This document shows positions 1 to 6,996 of a stretch of 11,867 bases of DNA, in pieces. The notes beneath the pieces are model-generated. The model made no database searches. It saw nothing but the letters and a program-made list of their open reading frames with translations, and was not told the origin of the DNA. The position numbers were made by a program, and so were the translations under genes. The DNA is from Fibrobacter sp. UBA4375 (lineage in GTDB: Bacteria > Fibrobacterota > Fibrobacteria > Fibrobacterales > Fibrobacteraceae), in assembly GCA_002391195.1 (NCBI GenBank), contig DGRZ01000025.1, positions 1 to 11,867 on the forward strand. The letters are read 5' to 3'. The first letter of the stretch is position 1; the number at the start of each line of letters is the position of its first letter.

Positions 1-973
1 TGTACAGGGCGTCGGTTTCGCCGCGGACCTGCTTGCACATGGCGTCCTTATCGACAATCAGGCAGCTGAGCCAGAAGTTCGGTTCGCTGTTGGTGGCGTC
101 GTAGGGGTTCACCTGCACCGGGAGGCCCTTCAGGCCCTCCTTGTAGCGCATGTAGATTGCCTTTTTCTGGGCGATGTGCTCTTCCAGATAGGGCATCTGG
201 CCGCGGACCACGCCTGCAATCACGTTGCTCATGCGGTAGTTGTAGCCCACTTCTTCGTGCTGGTACCAGGCGGCCGCTTCGCGCGACTGGGTGCTCCACT
301 TGCGTACCTTCTCAGCATCATCCTTACTGTCGGCGAGGAACATGCCGCCGCTACTTCCGGTGATAATCTTGTTGCCGTTGAAGCTGATGGCGCTGTAGTC
401 GCCGAGCTTGCCGGTCTGCACGCCCTTGTAGGTGGCACCGAAGCTTTCGGCGGCGTCTTCGATAAGAAGCGCGTTATGCTTTTTGCAGATGGTGCGGATT
501 TCGTCCACCTTGCCGGGCGTTCCGTACAAATGAACCAGCACCACTAGGCGCACGTCGGGGTAAATTTCGAAGGCTTTTTCGAGGGCCACCGGGTCCATGT
601 TCCATGTGTCGTACTCGGTGTCGATGAACACGGCTTCGCCGTTCTCGTAGGCAATAGGGTTCACCGTCGCGTCAAAAGTCATGTCGCTGCAGAACACCTT
701 GTGGCCGCGCAAGCTTCCCTCGCCCACCTTGGGCATGCCGTACAGGGCCTCGCCCGCAAGCTTTGTGCAAAGGTGCAGCGCCGCCGTCCCAGCCGAAAGC
801 GCCACGGCGTACTTGCAACCCACCTTCTCGGCGGCGAGGCGTTCTACCTCGTTGATGTTCGCACCCACGGTGCTCATCCAGTTGGTCTCGTATGCCTCGG
901 TCACATACTTGATTTCTTCGCCGTGCATGGTGGGACTGCTTAGCCAGACTTTCTTTTCAAATCGCATTTTCAT
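1..973 (-). CDS. DegT/DnrJ/EryC1/StrS-family PLP-dependent sugar aminotransferase (partial, C-terminus outside window)
   Basis: The first 324 codons are in the window; the family is usually about 370-400 residues, so the C-terminal 50-70 are beyond the left edge. These enzymes transfer an amino group to a nucleotide-linked keto-sugar in the cytoplasm, for O-antigen, capsule or modified-sugar synthesis. Visible marks are NWMSTVG near residue 31, SAGTAALHL near 60 (cofactor phosphate region), IEDAAESFGA near 171 (the conserved Asp of the PLP pocket), and SFNGNK near 197, whose Lys202 is the expected Schiff-base lysine. The SFNGNK form recalls PglE/LegC-like 4-aminotransferases, but the substrate cannot be read from the sequence. 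The start could be ATG at 973 (MKMRFEKK) or the in-frame ATG at 967; neither has a Shine-Dalgarno. It follows the pigment operon after 25 bp and may belong to a separate surface-sugar locus or supply an aminosugar to the APE glycosyltransferase. Confidence 0.9.
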   Translation of the reverse strand, partial: MKMRFEKKVWLSSPTMHGEEIKYVTEAYETNWMSTVGANINEVERLAAEKVGCKYAVALSAGTAALHLCTKLAGEALYGMPKVGEGSLRGHKVFCSDMTFDATVNPIAYENGEAVFIDTEYDTWNMDPVALEKAFEIYPDVRLVVLVHLYGTPGKVDEIRTICKKHNALLIEDAAESFGATYKGVQTGKLGDYSAISFNGNKIITGSSGGMFLADSKDDAEKVRKWSTQSREAAAWYQHEEVGYNYRMSNVIAGVVRGQMPYLEEHIAQKKAIYMRYKEGLKGLPVQVNPYDATNSEPNFWLSCLIVDKDAMCKQVRGETDALY

Positions 974-998
974 ACAGATAAAATATAAATCTTAAATG
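974..998 (-). promoter_or_regulatory. Candidate promoter -10 element immediately before the aminotransferase
   Basis: On the minus strand this short gap is AT-rich and contains TATATT (987 down to 982), matching the boxes seen before the ACP operon, the methyltransferase and argH. The box ends only eight bases before the ATG at 973, so a transcript started from it would have almost no leader. There is no clear -35 and no Shine-Dalgarno. No hairpin terminator is visible after the dehydratase stop, so read-through from the pigment operon is equally possible. Confidence 0.35.
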
Positions 999-1475
999 TT
1001 AGTCTTTAGAATCAATTATAGACTTGGCGTCTTCCACCTCGACGGTGCTGAGGGTAGCCGACAGCACCTGCTTGCCGCCTACGGTTGCAATACCGTCGAA
1101 AGTAACCGCCATGTCCATGCGCATGGTCTGCTTGACGCAGATTTCCACCACGTCACCGGGCTTGAACGCCGTCAGTTCGGCCTTGCAGTTGGACACGCTC
1201 ATGATAAAGCCTTCCTTGGGGCTCTTGCCGCAAGAGCGTCCGTGGATTCCGGAAAGTGCGGAAATGCTCTGGGCCATGTATTCAAAGGCTACGTAAGAGG
1301 GAACACCGCCCAGCTCTTCGCTGTAGAACATGCAATCTGCGGAAATGTCCACCTGGGTCGTGATGGTGATTTCTTGCAGGTCAAAGCCCTGGATACGGTC
1401 CAGCAGGAGCATCTTGCCCTTGTGAGGTACCAGGGTGGAAATTTCGTCGCGGGTCTTGAATTCCATCTTGTCCAT
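999..1475 (-). CDS. apeP: ApeP-like 3-hydroxyacyl-ACP dehydratase (hotdog fold)
   Basis: The protein has 158 residues, a single hotdog domain. It should dehydrate the 3-hydroxyacyl-ACP intermediate in each round of polyene extension. PHKGKMLLLDRI (residues 17-28) matches the N-terminal strand of FabZ/ApeP proteins, and FEYMAQSISA (64-73) matches the central-helix EAMAQ motif, giving the candidate acidic residue Glu65. The segment aligning with FabZ's catalytic GHFP reads GGVPSY and has no histidine, as I recall for ApeP proteins. ApeP is reported to work with ApeI, and the ApeI-like domain here (end of the 6993-9386 fusion) has an intact His/Asp pair. It starts one base after the KS stop codon, so the two are almost certainly coupled, in the usual KS-dehydratase order. 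A second in-frame ATG at 1466 is a possible alternative start. Confidence 0.85.
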   Translation of the reverse strand: MDKMEFKTRDEISTLVPHKGKMLLLDRIQGFDLQEITITTQVDISADCMFYSEELGGVPSYVAFEYMAQSISALSGIHGRSCGKSPKEGFIMSVSNCKAELTAFKPGDVVEICVKQTMRMDMAVTFDGIATVGGKQVLSATLSTVEVEDAKSIIDSKD

Positions 1476-1476
1476 C

Positions 1477-2670
1477 TTACTTTTTCCCCAAGACTAAAGA
1501 TACATTACAGCCGCCAAAGGCGAAGGAATTGCTGATGCAGTAACGCAGGCCAAGAACCGTCTTGCCGGGCTTCACCAGGTTCAGCGCCGGAAGTTCCGGG
1601 TCCATGACGCCGTCGTACAGGTGAGCAGGCAGCGCCCCGTCGTGAGTCAAGGCCAGGCAGCAGAAGGCGGCCTCCAGGGCGCCTGCCGCCCCGAGGGTAT
1701 GGCCCGTAATGGCCTTGGTGGAACTTGCAGGAACTTTTTCGCCAAAAATTCGGTTTACCGCACGGGATTCCATGGCGTCATTCAGCTTGGTGCCTGTACC
1801 GTGAAGGTTGATGTAGCCGATGTCGGAGGCGTCAAGGCCCGCATCGGCAAGAGCGGCAGACATGGCAAGGTATGCCCCTTCCCCGTCGGCACGGGGAGCG
1901 GTAATGTGGTCGGCGTCGGCACTTTCGCCAAAGCCCAGCACCTGCAAACCTTCGTAGCCGGGGCGGCACAGGTCCGGGCAGCTTTCCCGGGTCACCACAA
2001 AGTAGGCCGCAGCATCGCCCAGAGTCAGGCCCGAACGGTTCGCGCTGAAAGGATTGGTGGGCCTGTCGGACATTGCTTCCAAAGAGGCAAAGCCGAGAAT
2101 CACAGAAAGGGAAGCAATGTCTACGCCGCCAACGATGGCGGCGTCGCAAGTGCCAGCGTAAATGTTGTTCCGGGCCGACACGAAGGCGCTGGCACTTGAC
2201 GCACAGGCCGTAGAATGGACCTGGCACATTCCCGTGATGCCGAAACGTTCCGCAATGTAGCGGGCCGGAAATTCTGCACACTGGTATTCCAGCTTGTAGC
2301 CCTCGGGAAACTTGCCCGTTTCCTTGAAGCACTTGAGAGCGGCAAGAGACGATTCGGAGCCGTTGTCGCAAGAGCCAATGAAGATGCCCACCCTGTCGGG
2401 GCCGAACTTTTCCACCGCATGCCGCACGGTATCGTCCATCTGGTCCAGGGCCGCACGGCTCAGGCGGTTCACCCGGTTGTCAAATTCGGCGTTCTCCACC
2501 CGCGGAAGCATGTCCGGCTCGATGGTGGCCGCTGGCCGCATGACTCCGGCCACGTCGTGCATGGTAAAAACACCCCGCTCCCCGCGGGTAAGCTTTTCAA
2601 AAACGTTTTCCTTGTCACCACCCCAAATGCAGTGAAGACCGAAATCATTGACATAAAGCGGACGGTTCAT
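1477..2670 (-). CDS. apeO: Beta-ketoacyl-ACP synthase of the aryl polyene pathway (ApeO-like KS)
   Basis: This 397-residue protein is a complete thiolase-fold ketosynthase. It catalyses decarboxylative Claisen condensation of malonyl-ACP with the growing aryl-polyenoyl chain. All three catalytic residues are visible: Cys156 in STACASSA, His290 in NLHGTGT and His324 in TGHTLGAAG. The C-terminal NSFAFGGCN glycine motif (381-389) is also present. Length is normal for the FabF/ApeO type (about 390-410). In characterised APE systems this KS pairs with a chain-length-factor partner lacking the catalytic cysteine; the likely partner is encoded on the other strand at 11085-11702. The start overlaps the lipoprotein stop as ATGA, and the dehydratase follows after one base. 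Its position after the DUF3261 gene supports the apeO assignment over the second KS (apeR), which I do not see in the window. Confidence 0.9.
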   Translation of the reverse strand: MNRPLYVNDFGLHCIWGGDKENVFEKLTRGERGVFTMHDVAGVMRPAATIEPDMLPRVENAEFDNRVNRLSRAALDQMDDTVRHAVEKFGPDRVGIFIGSCDNGSESSLAALKCFKETGKFPEGYKLEYQCAEFPARYIAERFGITGMCQVHSTACASSASAFVSARNNIYAGTCDAAIVGGVDIASLSVILGFASLEAMSDRPTNPFSANRSGLTLGDAAAYFVVTRESCPDLCRPGYEGLQVLGFGESADADHITAPRADGEGAYLAMSAALADAGLDASDIGYINLHGTGTKLNDAMESRAVNRIFGEKVPASSTKAITGHTLGAAGALEAAFCCLALTHDGALPAHLYDGVMDPELPALNLVKPGKTVLGLRYCISNSFAFGGCNVSLVLGKK

Positions 2671-3290
2671 TGCTCCTCTCCCAAGGTGATGTGGTAACTA
2701 TAATGGCGCAGGCTGTTGACCAGCGTTATCTCTTTACCCTTGCGCTCGGCGGTAAGTACTAGAGTATTTCCGTCCTTCAATGTCCGCACAAAGTCATGTG
2801 CAGTCCCGCGAGCCTCTTCAAAAACAAAACCTGCCGCCTCAAAATTCTTTTTCAGAGCATCGTAAGGATAAAAGCACACCTGGAAATCCGCAAGCACATA
2901 TTCCGCCTTCATCTTTTCCACATCCATCACGGAACTTTCAAAATGCAGGGAATCCTTGCCATAGGTGATTTCGGCAATGGTGGTACCGAACCCGCTAAAC
3001 AGCATAATGGAAAGAACGCTATCGTTGGCCCTGACCCAGGAATCCCCCTCGAAGGACTTCAGGGAACCGTCCTGCTGGGTGAATTCCCCACGCAGATGCT
3101 GGGGCATATCCAACTTTTCGGTCATGGCCGTCGTGGGGAGGAGCACCACGGAACGGGAGTCCGAATAATACACGGGGGCGGTTCCAGGTTTTACGTTGGA
3201 GCGGCTGCAGCCCACCAGCAGCAAGGCACACGCCAGCAGCCCCAACAAGTGGCGTATCTTGCAACTATCAGATTTGCAACCACCGGCCAT
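2667..3290 (-). CDS. DUF3261-family outer-membrane lipoprotein of the APE cluster
   Basis: The start is ATG at 3290, giving 207 residues; the frame stays open further upstream, but that part overlaps the thioesterase and reads as shadow sequence. The N-terminus is a lipoprotein signal: basic residues (K11, R13, H14), a hydrophobic stretch, then the lipobox LLVGC with Cys28 as the lipidated residue. After cleavage the protein would be anchored in a membrane facing the periplasm. The C-terminal half has the DUF3261 pattern: YGKDSLHFES, VLADFQVCFYPYDAL, and a final strand ending HYSYHITL. DUF3261 lipoproteins are regular members of APE loci, usually beside a LolA-like protein and an MMPL exporter; both are absent from this window. 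The precise role is unknown, probably pigment transfer to or anchoring in the outer membrane. The gene begins 8 bp after the thioesterase stop and overlaps the KS start by ATGA. Confidence 0.8.
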   Translation of the reverse strand: MAGGCKSDSCKIRHLLGLLACALLLVGCSRSNVKPGTAPVYYSDSRSVVLLPTTAMTEKLDMPQHLRGEFTQQDGSLKSFEGDSWVRANDSVLSIMLFSGFGTTIAEITYGKDSLHFESSVMDVEKMKAEYVLADFQVCFYPYDALKKNFEAAGFVFEEARGTAHDFVRTLKDGNTLVLTAERKGKEITLVNSLRHYSYHITLGEEQ

Positions 3291-3298
3291 CTTCAAAA

Positions 3299-3730
3299 TC
3301 AGGGTTCCGCCTCCAGGGCCGCACGGACCTGATCCACAAAGCAGGGCGGGCACACCATCAGGGACTCCAGCGTCTGCATGTTCACGGCCATCTGCATGCT
3401 TTCGGCCTTGCAAAGAAGCGTGCCCGATTCGGCATCGAAGAACTTGTACGAAAGCTTGAGGCACACCTCGTATTCTTCCAGGGTCACCTCGGCACGAATC
3501 CGCTGCATAAAGACCATAGGGCGCAAGTAACGCACGTGCATATCTACCACGGGCCAGGCAAAACCGCTCTTTTCCATGGCATAGTAGTCGTACTTGATCT
3601 TGGTGAGCAAGGCACAGCGGGCCATTTCCATGTACTTCACATAATTGCCGTGCCAGGCCACCTTCATGGAATCCACGTCGTAGAATTCCACCTGGAATTC
3701 CACCGTCGCCTTCAGTTTTTTCTGTGCCAT
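3299..3730 (-). CDS. 4HBT/YbgC-like acyl thioesterase (hotdog fold) of the APE cluster
   Basis: The 143-residue protein is a normal-length single-domain hotdog thioesterase. FYDVDSMKVAWHGNYVKY (residues 16-33) corresponds to the family signature (YDTDxxGVVYHxNYLxY); Asp20 aligns with the catalytic aspartate of 4-hydroxybenzoyl-CoA thioesterase and YbgC. These enzymes hydrolyse acyl-CoA or acyl-ACP thioesters in the cytoplasm. In APE loci a thioesterase of this type (apeK in the naming I recall) sits directly after the ammonia-lyase/acyltransferase genes and is thought to release or proofread ACP-bound chains; which substrate it uses here cannot be decided from sequence. It starts 12 bp after the ammonia-lyase stop and ends 8 bp before the lipoprotein start, consistent with one transcript. 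Confidence 0.87.
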   Translation of the reverse strand: MAQKKLKATVEFQVEFYDVDSMKVAWHGNYVKYMEMARCALLTKIKYDYYAMEKSGFAWPVVDMHVRYLRPMVFMQRIRAEVTLEEYEVCLKLSYKFFDAESGTLLCKAESMQMAVNMQTLESLMVCPPCFVDQVRAALEAEP

Positions 3731-3742
3731 GGCGGGCCCCCG

Positions 3743-5269
3743 CTATACCGCGTAATGCTTTTGACGAATCAGTTCAAGAGTCTTGCGCAGGTCGCCTTCC
3801 AGCTGGCGGTCGCAGGTCAGGGGCTTGAAATGCTCAAAGACCTGTTCCAGAGTCTTGTGCACGCCATCCAAGCGTTTGGAATCCACCTCGCCCCGTTCCA
3901 AGCGGAAATGCAGGGCCTGAGAGGCAGCCAAAAGCACAGCCGCAGCCACCTGTTCGGTCAGTTCAATCACCCGGATGCAATCGCGGGAAGCGATAGTGCC
4001 CATGCTTACCTTGTCCTGGTTGTGGCATTCGGTAGAGCGGCTAAAGACGCTCATGGGCATGGTATTGTGGAGGGCTTCTGCCGTCCAGGCCGAAACGCCA
4101 ATCTGCACCGCCTTGAAACCGTGGTTGATGGAGAATTCCCCGTTACTACCGGACAAGTTGGGCGGCAAGTTGCGGTTGAACTTGATATCCACGATAGTGG
4201 CCAGCTGACGGTCCAGAAGGTCGGCCAGATTCGCCACAATGTTCTTGAGGGTATCCATGGCCAGGCAGATATGTCCGCCGTAGAAATGACCGCCGTGGAA
4301 AATGTTCTTGGTTTCGGGGTCCACGATGGGGTTGTCGTTGGCGCTGTTCATCTCGATTTCGATGAGCTGGCGGAGCAGGGGTTCGGAATCGTAGAACACG
4401 CCCACCACGTGGGGTGCGCAGCGCAGGGAATAAGGGTCCTGAATTTTTTCGGGAACAATGTTTTTTTCCACTTCCAGGTTCAGGGCGTCGCGCATCTTCT
4501 TGGCGGCGGTCACCAGGCCCGGATGGGGCTTTACGGCAAAGAGTCTTTCGTAGAAATGGTAGGCGTTACCCTTCATGGCGATGGTGTTCATGGCCGTAAT
4601 GCGGCAGCTCAGGTCAGAAAGGTATTCGGCACGGCTAAAGGCCATGCAGGCCACGGCATTCATCACGGCTGTTCCGTTCATGATGGCGATAGCTTCCTTG
4701 GGACGGAAACGGTGGGGCGTAATGCCCAGTTCCTTCATCACATCCATCGACGGACGACGTTCGCCCTTGTACAGCACATCCCGCTCGCCAATGACGGCCC
4801 CGGCCAGGTAAGAAAGCGGCGTCAGGTCGCCACTGGCCCCAACGGAACCTTCTTGCGGAATCAGCGGCAAAATGTCGTTCTGCAAAAAGTCCATAATAAT
4901 CTTCAGCAGGGCGTAGCTCACACCGGAAAAACCCTGAGCCAGGGTGTTCAGGCGCACCGCCATGATGGCGCGGGTAGTCTCTTCGTCAAAGTAGGCACCG
5001 AGACCGCAACCGTGGAAACGGGTCAGGTTTACCGGCAGGTCGTAATAATGGTCAGGCGGCACCACCTGGGTGCAGGAATCGCCGTAACCCGTGGTTACGC
5101 CGTAAATGCCGCCGTGCTTTGCCAGGGCCTCGTCCAAGAACTCAGCACCGGCGTTGATTTTCTTCTGGAACTCGGGAGAGCTCTCCAATTCTACGGAAAC
5201 CTTGCGTTTTGCGATGGCCACCACCTGTTCGATGGTGAGCTTTCCACTTCCAATTACGACCTTGTCCAT
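3743..5269 (-). CDS. Aromatic amino acid ammonia-lyase (HAL/TAL/PAL family), aryl starter-unit supply
   Basis: This 508-residue protein is full length for the family. It non-oxidatively deaminates an aromatic amino acid to an arylacrylic acid and ammonium. The autocatalytic MIO cofactor triad Ala145-Ser146-Gly147 lies in GSVGASGDLTPL, the catalytic tyrosine is Tyr56 in GIYGVTTGYG, and MNSANDNP is at 307-314. The substrate-selectivity loop reads LTRFHGCGLG (82-91): Phe85-His86 stand where histidine lyases have Ser-His, tyrosine lyases His-Leu and plant-type PALs Phe-Leu. Substrate is therefore not certain; the APE setting favours Tyr giving 4-coumarate, or Phe giving cinnamate. No histidine-degradation (hut) genes are nearby. 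The start has a good AAAGGA site (5283 down to 5278, 8-base spacer) overlapping the stop of the acyltransferase. Confidence 0.93.
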   Translation of the reverse strand: MDKVVIGSGKLTIEQVVAIAKRKVSVELESSPEFQKKINAGAEFLDEALAKHGGIYGVTTGYGDSCTQVVPPDHYYDLPVNLTRFHGCGLGAYFDEETTRAIMAVRLNTLAQGFSGVSYALLKIIMDFLQNDILPLIPQEGSVGASGDLTPLSYLAGAVIGERDVLYKGERRPSMDVMKELGITPHRFRPKEAIAIMNGTAVMNAVACMAFSRAEYLSDLSCRITAMNTIAMKGNAYHFYERLFAVKPHPGLVTAAKKMRDALNLEVEKNIVPEKIQDPYSLRCAPHVVGVFYDSEPLLRQLIEIEMNSANDNPIVDPETKNIFHGGHFYGGHICLAMDTLKNIVANLADLLDRQLATIVDIKFNRNLPPNLSGSNGEFSINHGFKAVQIGVSAWTAEALHNTMPMSVFSRSTECHNQDKVSMGTIASRDCIRVIELTEQVAAAVLLAASQALHFRLERGEVDSKRLDGVHKTLEQVFEHFKPLTCDRQLEGDLRKTLELIRQKHYAV

Positions 5270-5281
5270 TTCAACAGTCCT

Positions 5282-6244
5282 TTAAAAATTTTTGTGCCAG
5301 AAATTATAGAAATTATACCACTGGTAAGGGTGACGCTGGCAATGCTTTTCGAGCATTCCCACGTATTCTTGTACCAGTGCCGCCACACGGGCAGAGCGCT
5401 CCCTGCGGCTGCAGTCAAAAGAGGTCTTTGCCCGCACGATATGCATCTCGTAAGAAGAACGGATATCAAAGTCCTTCTTGCGGATAGCAAAGGCAAAATA
5501 AATCGGGGCATTCAAGATGCTGGCCAAAGTAAAAGCCCCTTCCGGAAAATTGGCGGTCTCCCCCAGGAACTTCATCTTCACATTTCGGTCGGTAGAGTTG
5601 GCCGACGTGCGGTCCCCGGCAATCACCACCAGGTCGCCAGAAGCAATCCAGTCCTTCATCCCTACAGCACTGTCCACCCCGATCTTGTTGGCATCCACCA
5701 CCGTATTCATCAGGTCCGGATTCAGTTCGTACAAGAGGGCGTTGAACTTGGATGTTCCCGAAAAGTCCACCACCGGGTGCACCGTAAACTGCCTGTGGGT
5801 ATGAATCTTGCCATATCCCGTGAGGGAACGCAACATCTCCATGTTCCCCAGGTGCGAACAAATTAAAAAAGCACCTTCCCCACGGTCCAGCTGTTCCACC
5901 AGCATGTCCAGGTCATCACCCTGGGTCTCCACGTTCTTAAGGGGAATCACGCCCCGCCAACCCAAGAGCTTTTCTATCATGGAAAGGGCAAAGGAAAGCA
6001 CGTGCCTGTAGGTGGCAAAAGGCGGAACGTTCCGCCCCTGCAAGGCGTAGAGCCGTTTCAGGTAGGCCTTGGACCGAGCCCGCACAGGGGCCGCCCCAAA
6101 CCAAAAGAAAAAGCACACCACGGCTACCAGAAATTCCACCACCGGGAGCGGCAGGTGGCAGGTAATCCACAGCATAAAACGGAAATGCCAAAGGCTTCCG
6201 CCCACTTCTTTCAGTTCAAACCAGTTTTGATTTTCGGCACTCAT
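5282..6244 (-). CDS. LpxL/HtrB-like lysophospholipid acyltransferase of the APE cluster
   Basis: The 320-residue protein has a hydrophobic N-terminal anchor around residues 22-50 and then a cytoplasm-facing acyltransferase domain of the lipid A late acyltransferase family. The catalytic HX4E motif is H131-L-G-N-M-E136 in CSHLGNMEML. Further family-like marks are GDRTSAN (near 219-225), the PEGAF segment and the C-terminal WYNFYNFW, similar to other APE-cluster acyltransferases. Because APEs occur covalently bound to a lipid-like carrier in the outer membrane, this enzyme is a candidate for transferring a fatty or polyenoyl chain onto that carrier. A true lipid A acyltransferase is a less likely alternative given the location between the glycosyltransferase and the ammonia-lyase. 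The start overlaps the GT2 stop by ATGA. Confidence 0.87.
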   Translation of the reverse strand: MSAENQNWFELKEVGGSLWHFRFMLWITCHLPLPVVEFLVAVVCFFFWFGAAPVRARSKAYLKRLYALQGRNVPPFATYRHVLSFALSMIEKLLGWRGVIPLKNVETQGDDLDMLVEQLDRGEGAFLICSHLGNMEMLRSLTGYGKIHTHRQFTVHPVVDFSGTSKFNALLYELNPDLMNTVVDANKIGVDSAVGMKDWIASGDLVVIAGDRTSANSTDRNVKMKFLGETANFPEGAFTLASILNAPIYFAFAIRKKDFDIRSSYEMHIVRAKTSFDCSRRERSARVAALVQEYVGMLEKHCQRHPYQWYNFYNFWHKNF

Positions 6245-6996
6245 TTCTTTTTCGCCAAGCGGCGGGCCAAAAGCATGGGCAGGCGCAGGAGCATTCCCAC
6301 ACAGAGCTTGGTGTGGGTCCAGGAAATTTCAACATTGCTCCCGAAAACCCTGAAATTCGAAACACCGTCTTCGGGGTAAGTGACCTTGATGGGGTAAAAG
6401 CGCATCTTGACTCCCGCCCAAGAAAGGCGAACCAGAATCTCGATGTCAAAGCCCATGCGGTAGCTGGTCAGTTTCTTTGCCACGGGCATCGTGGACTCTA
6501 CCGGATAAATTCGGAAACCGCACATGGAATCGGGAATGTCCTTCGAGAGCGTCTCGATGGCCACCCAGAAGTTGGTAATTTTCCGGCCCTGTTCCCGGGA
6601 CTTGGGTACGCTGCCGTCGTACTGCGGTAGCCCCGCAATCAAATCCTCCGGATGCTTGCGGGCGGCCTTCAAAAAGAAGGGGATAGCGTCGGCGTCGTGC
6701 TGGCCGTCGGCATCCATCTGCAGGGCGTGAGTAAATCCCAGTTCATGGGCCTTTTCAAGCCCGCTTATCACGGCCGCGCCCTTGCCACCGTTCTGGGCGC
6801 GGGTCACGAGCACCGTATTCGGCACTTCACTGGCCACAGCCTCCAAGATGGCATGACCCTCGGGAGCATTGCCGTCATCTACCAAAATAACCGAAAGTCC
6901 CTGGGCCGAAAGGCTTTCCGCCACCTTGCGGGTGGTAGATTCGTGCCTATACACGGGCACGATAGCGCAAAATTTTAAGTCTGCAAGAGTTCTCAT
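6241..6996 (-). CDS. Family 2 glycosyltransferase (DPM/DPG-synthase-like) of the APE cluster
   Basis: The protein has 251 residues, one GT-A domain. Early marks are AIVPVYRHE (11-19), the nucleotide-binding VDDG (39-42), and NGGKGAA (69-75). The acceptor/metal motif DADGQHD is at 95-101, with Asp95 and Asp97 as the expected DXD metal ligands. The C-terminal tail is hydrophobic and basic (LLRLPMLLARRLAKKK), likely membrane-associating, but it lacks the two transmembrane helices of classical dolichol-phosphate transferases. GT2 proteins of this kind lie next to the acyltransferase in APE loci and probably attach a sugar to the pigment-lipid anchor. The start overlaps the stop of the large fusion gene by ATGA, and its own end overlaps the acyltransferase by ATGA. 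Confidence 0.9.
   Translation of the reverse strand: MRTLADLKFCAIVPVYRHESTTRKVAESLSAQGLSVILVDDGNAPEGHAILEAVASEVPNTVLVTRAQNGGKGAAVISGLEKAHELGFTHALQMDADGQHDADAIPFFLKAARKHPEDLIAGLPQYDGSVPKSREQGRKITNFWVAIETLSKDIPDSMCGFRIYPVESTMPVAKKLTSYRMGFDIEILVRLSWAGVKMRFYPIKVTYPEDGVSNFRVFGSNVEISWTHTKLCVGMLLRLPMLLARRLAKKK

Noticed and set aside
996..1535. Plus-strand open frame of 179 codons antisense to the dehydratase
   Set aside because: Shadow of the minus-strand gene, with no motif and no ribosome site.
3291..3464. Upstream extension of the DUF3261 lipoprotein frame
   Set aside because: It would overlap the thioesterase and bury the signal peptide inside the protein; ATG 3290 gives a proper lipoprotein N-terminus.
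3743..5269. Histidine catabolism (hutH) as the role of the ammonia-lyase
   Set aside because: No hutU, hutI or hutG nearby, the selectivity loop is not the standard Ser-His of HAL, and the gene is embedded in an APE operon.
3536..5866. Plus-strand open frame of 776 codons antisense to the thioesterase, ammonia-lyase and acyltransferase
   Set aside because: It lies opposite three well-supported enzymes and its product is His/Gly/Val-rich with no recognisable domain. Long antisense frames arise from the codon bias of the real genes.
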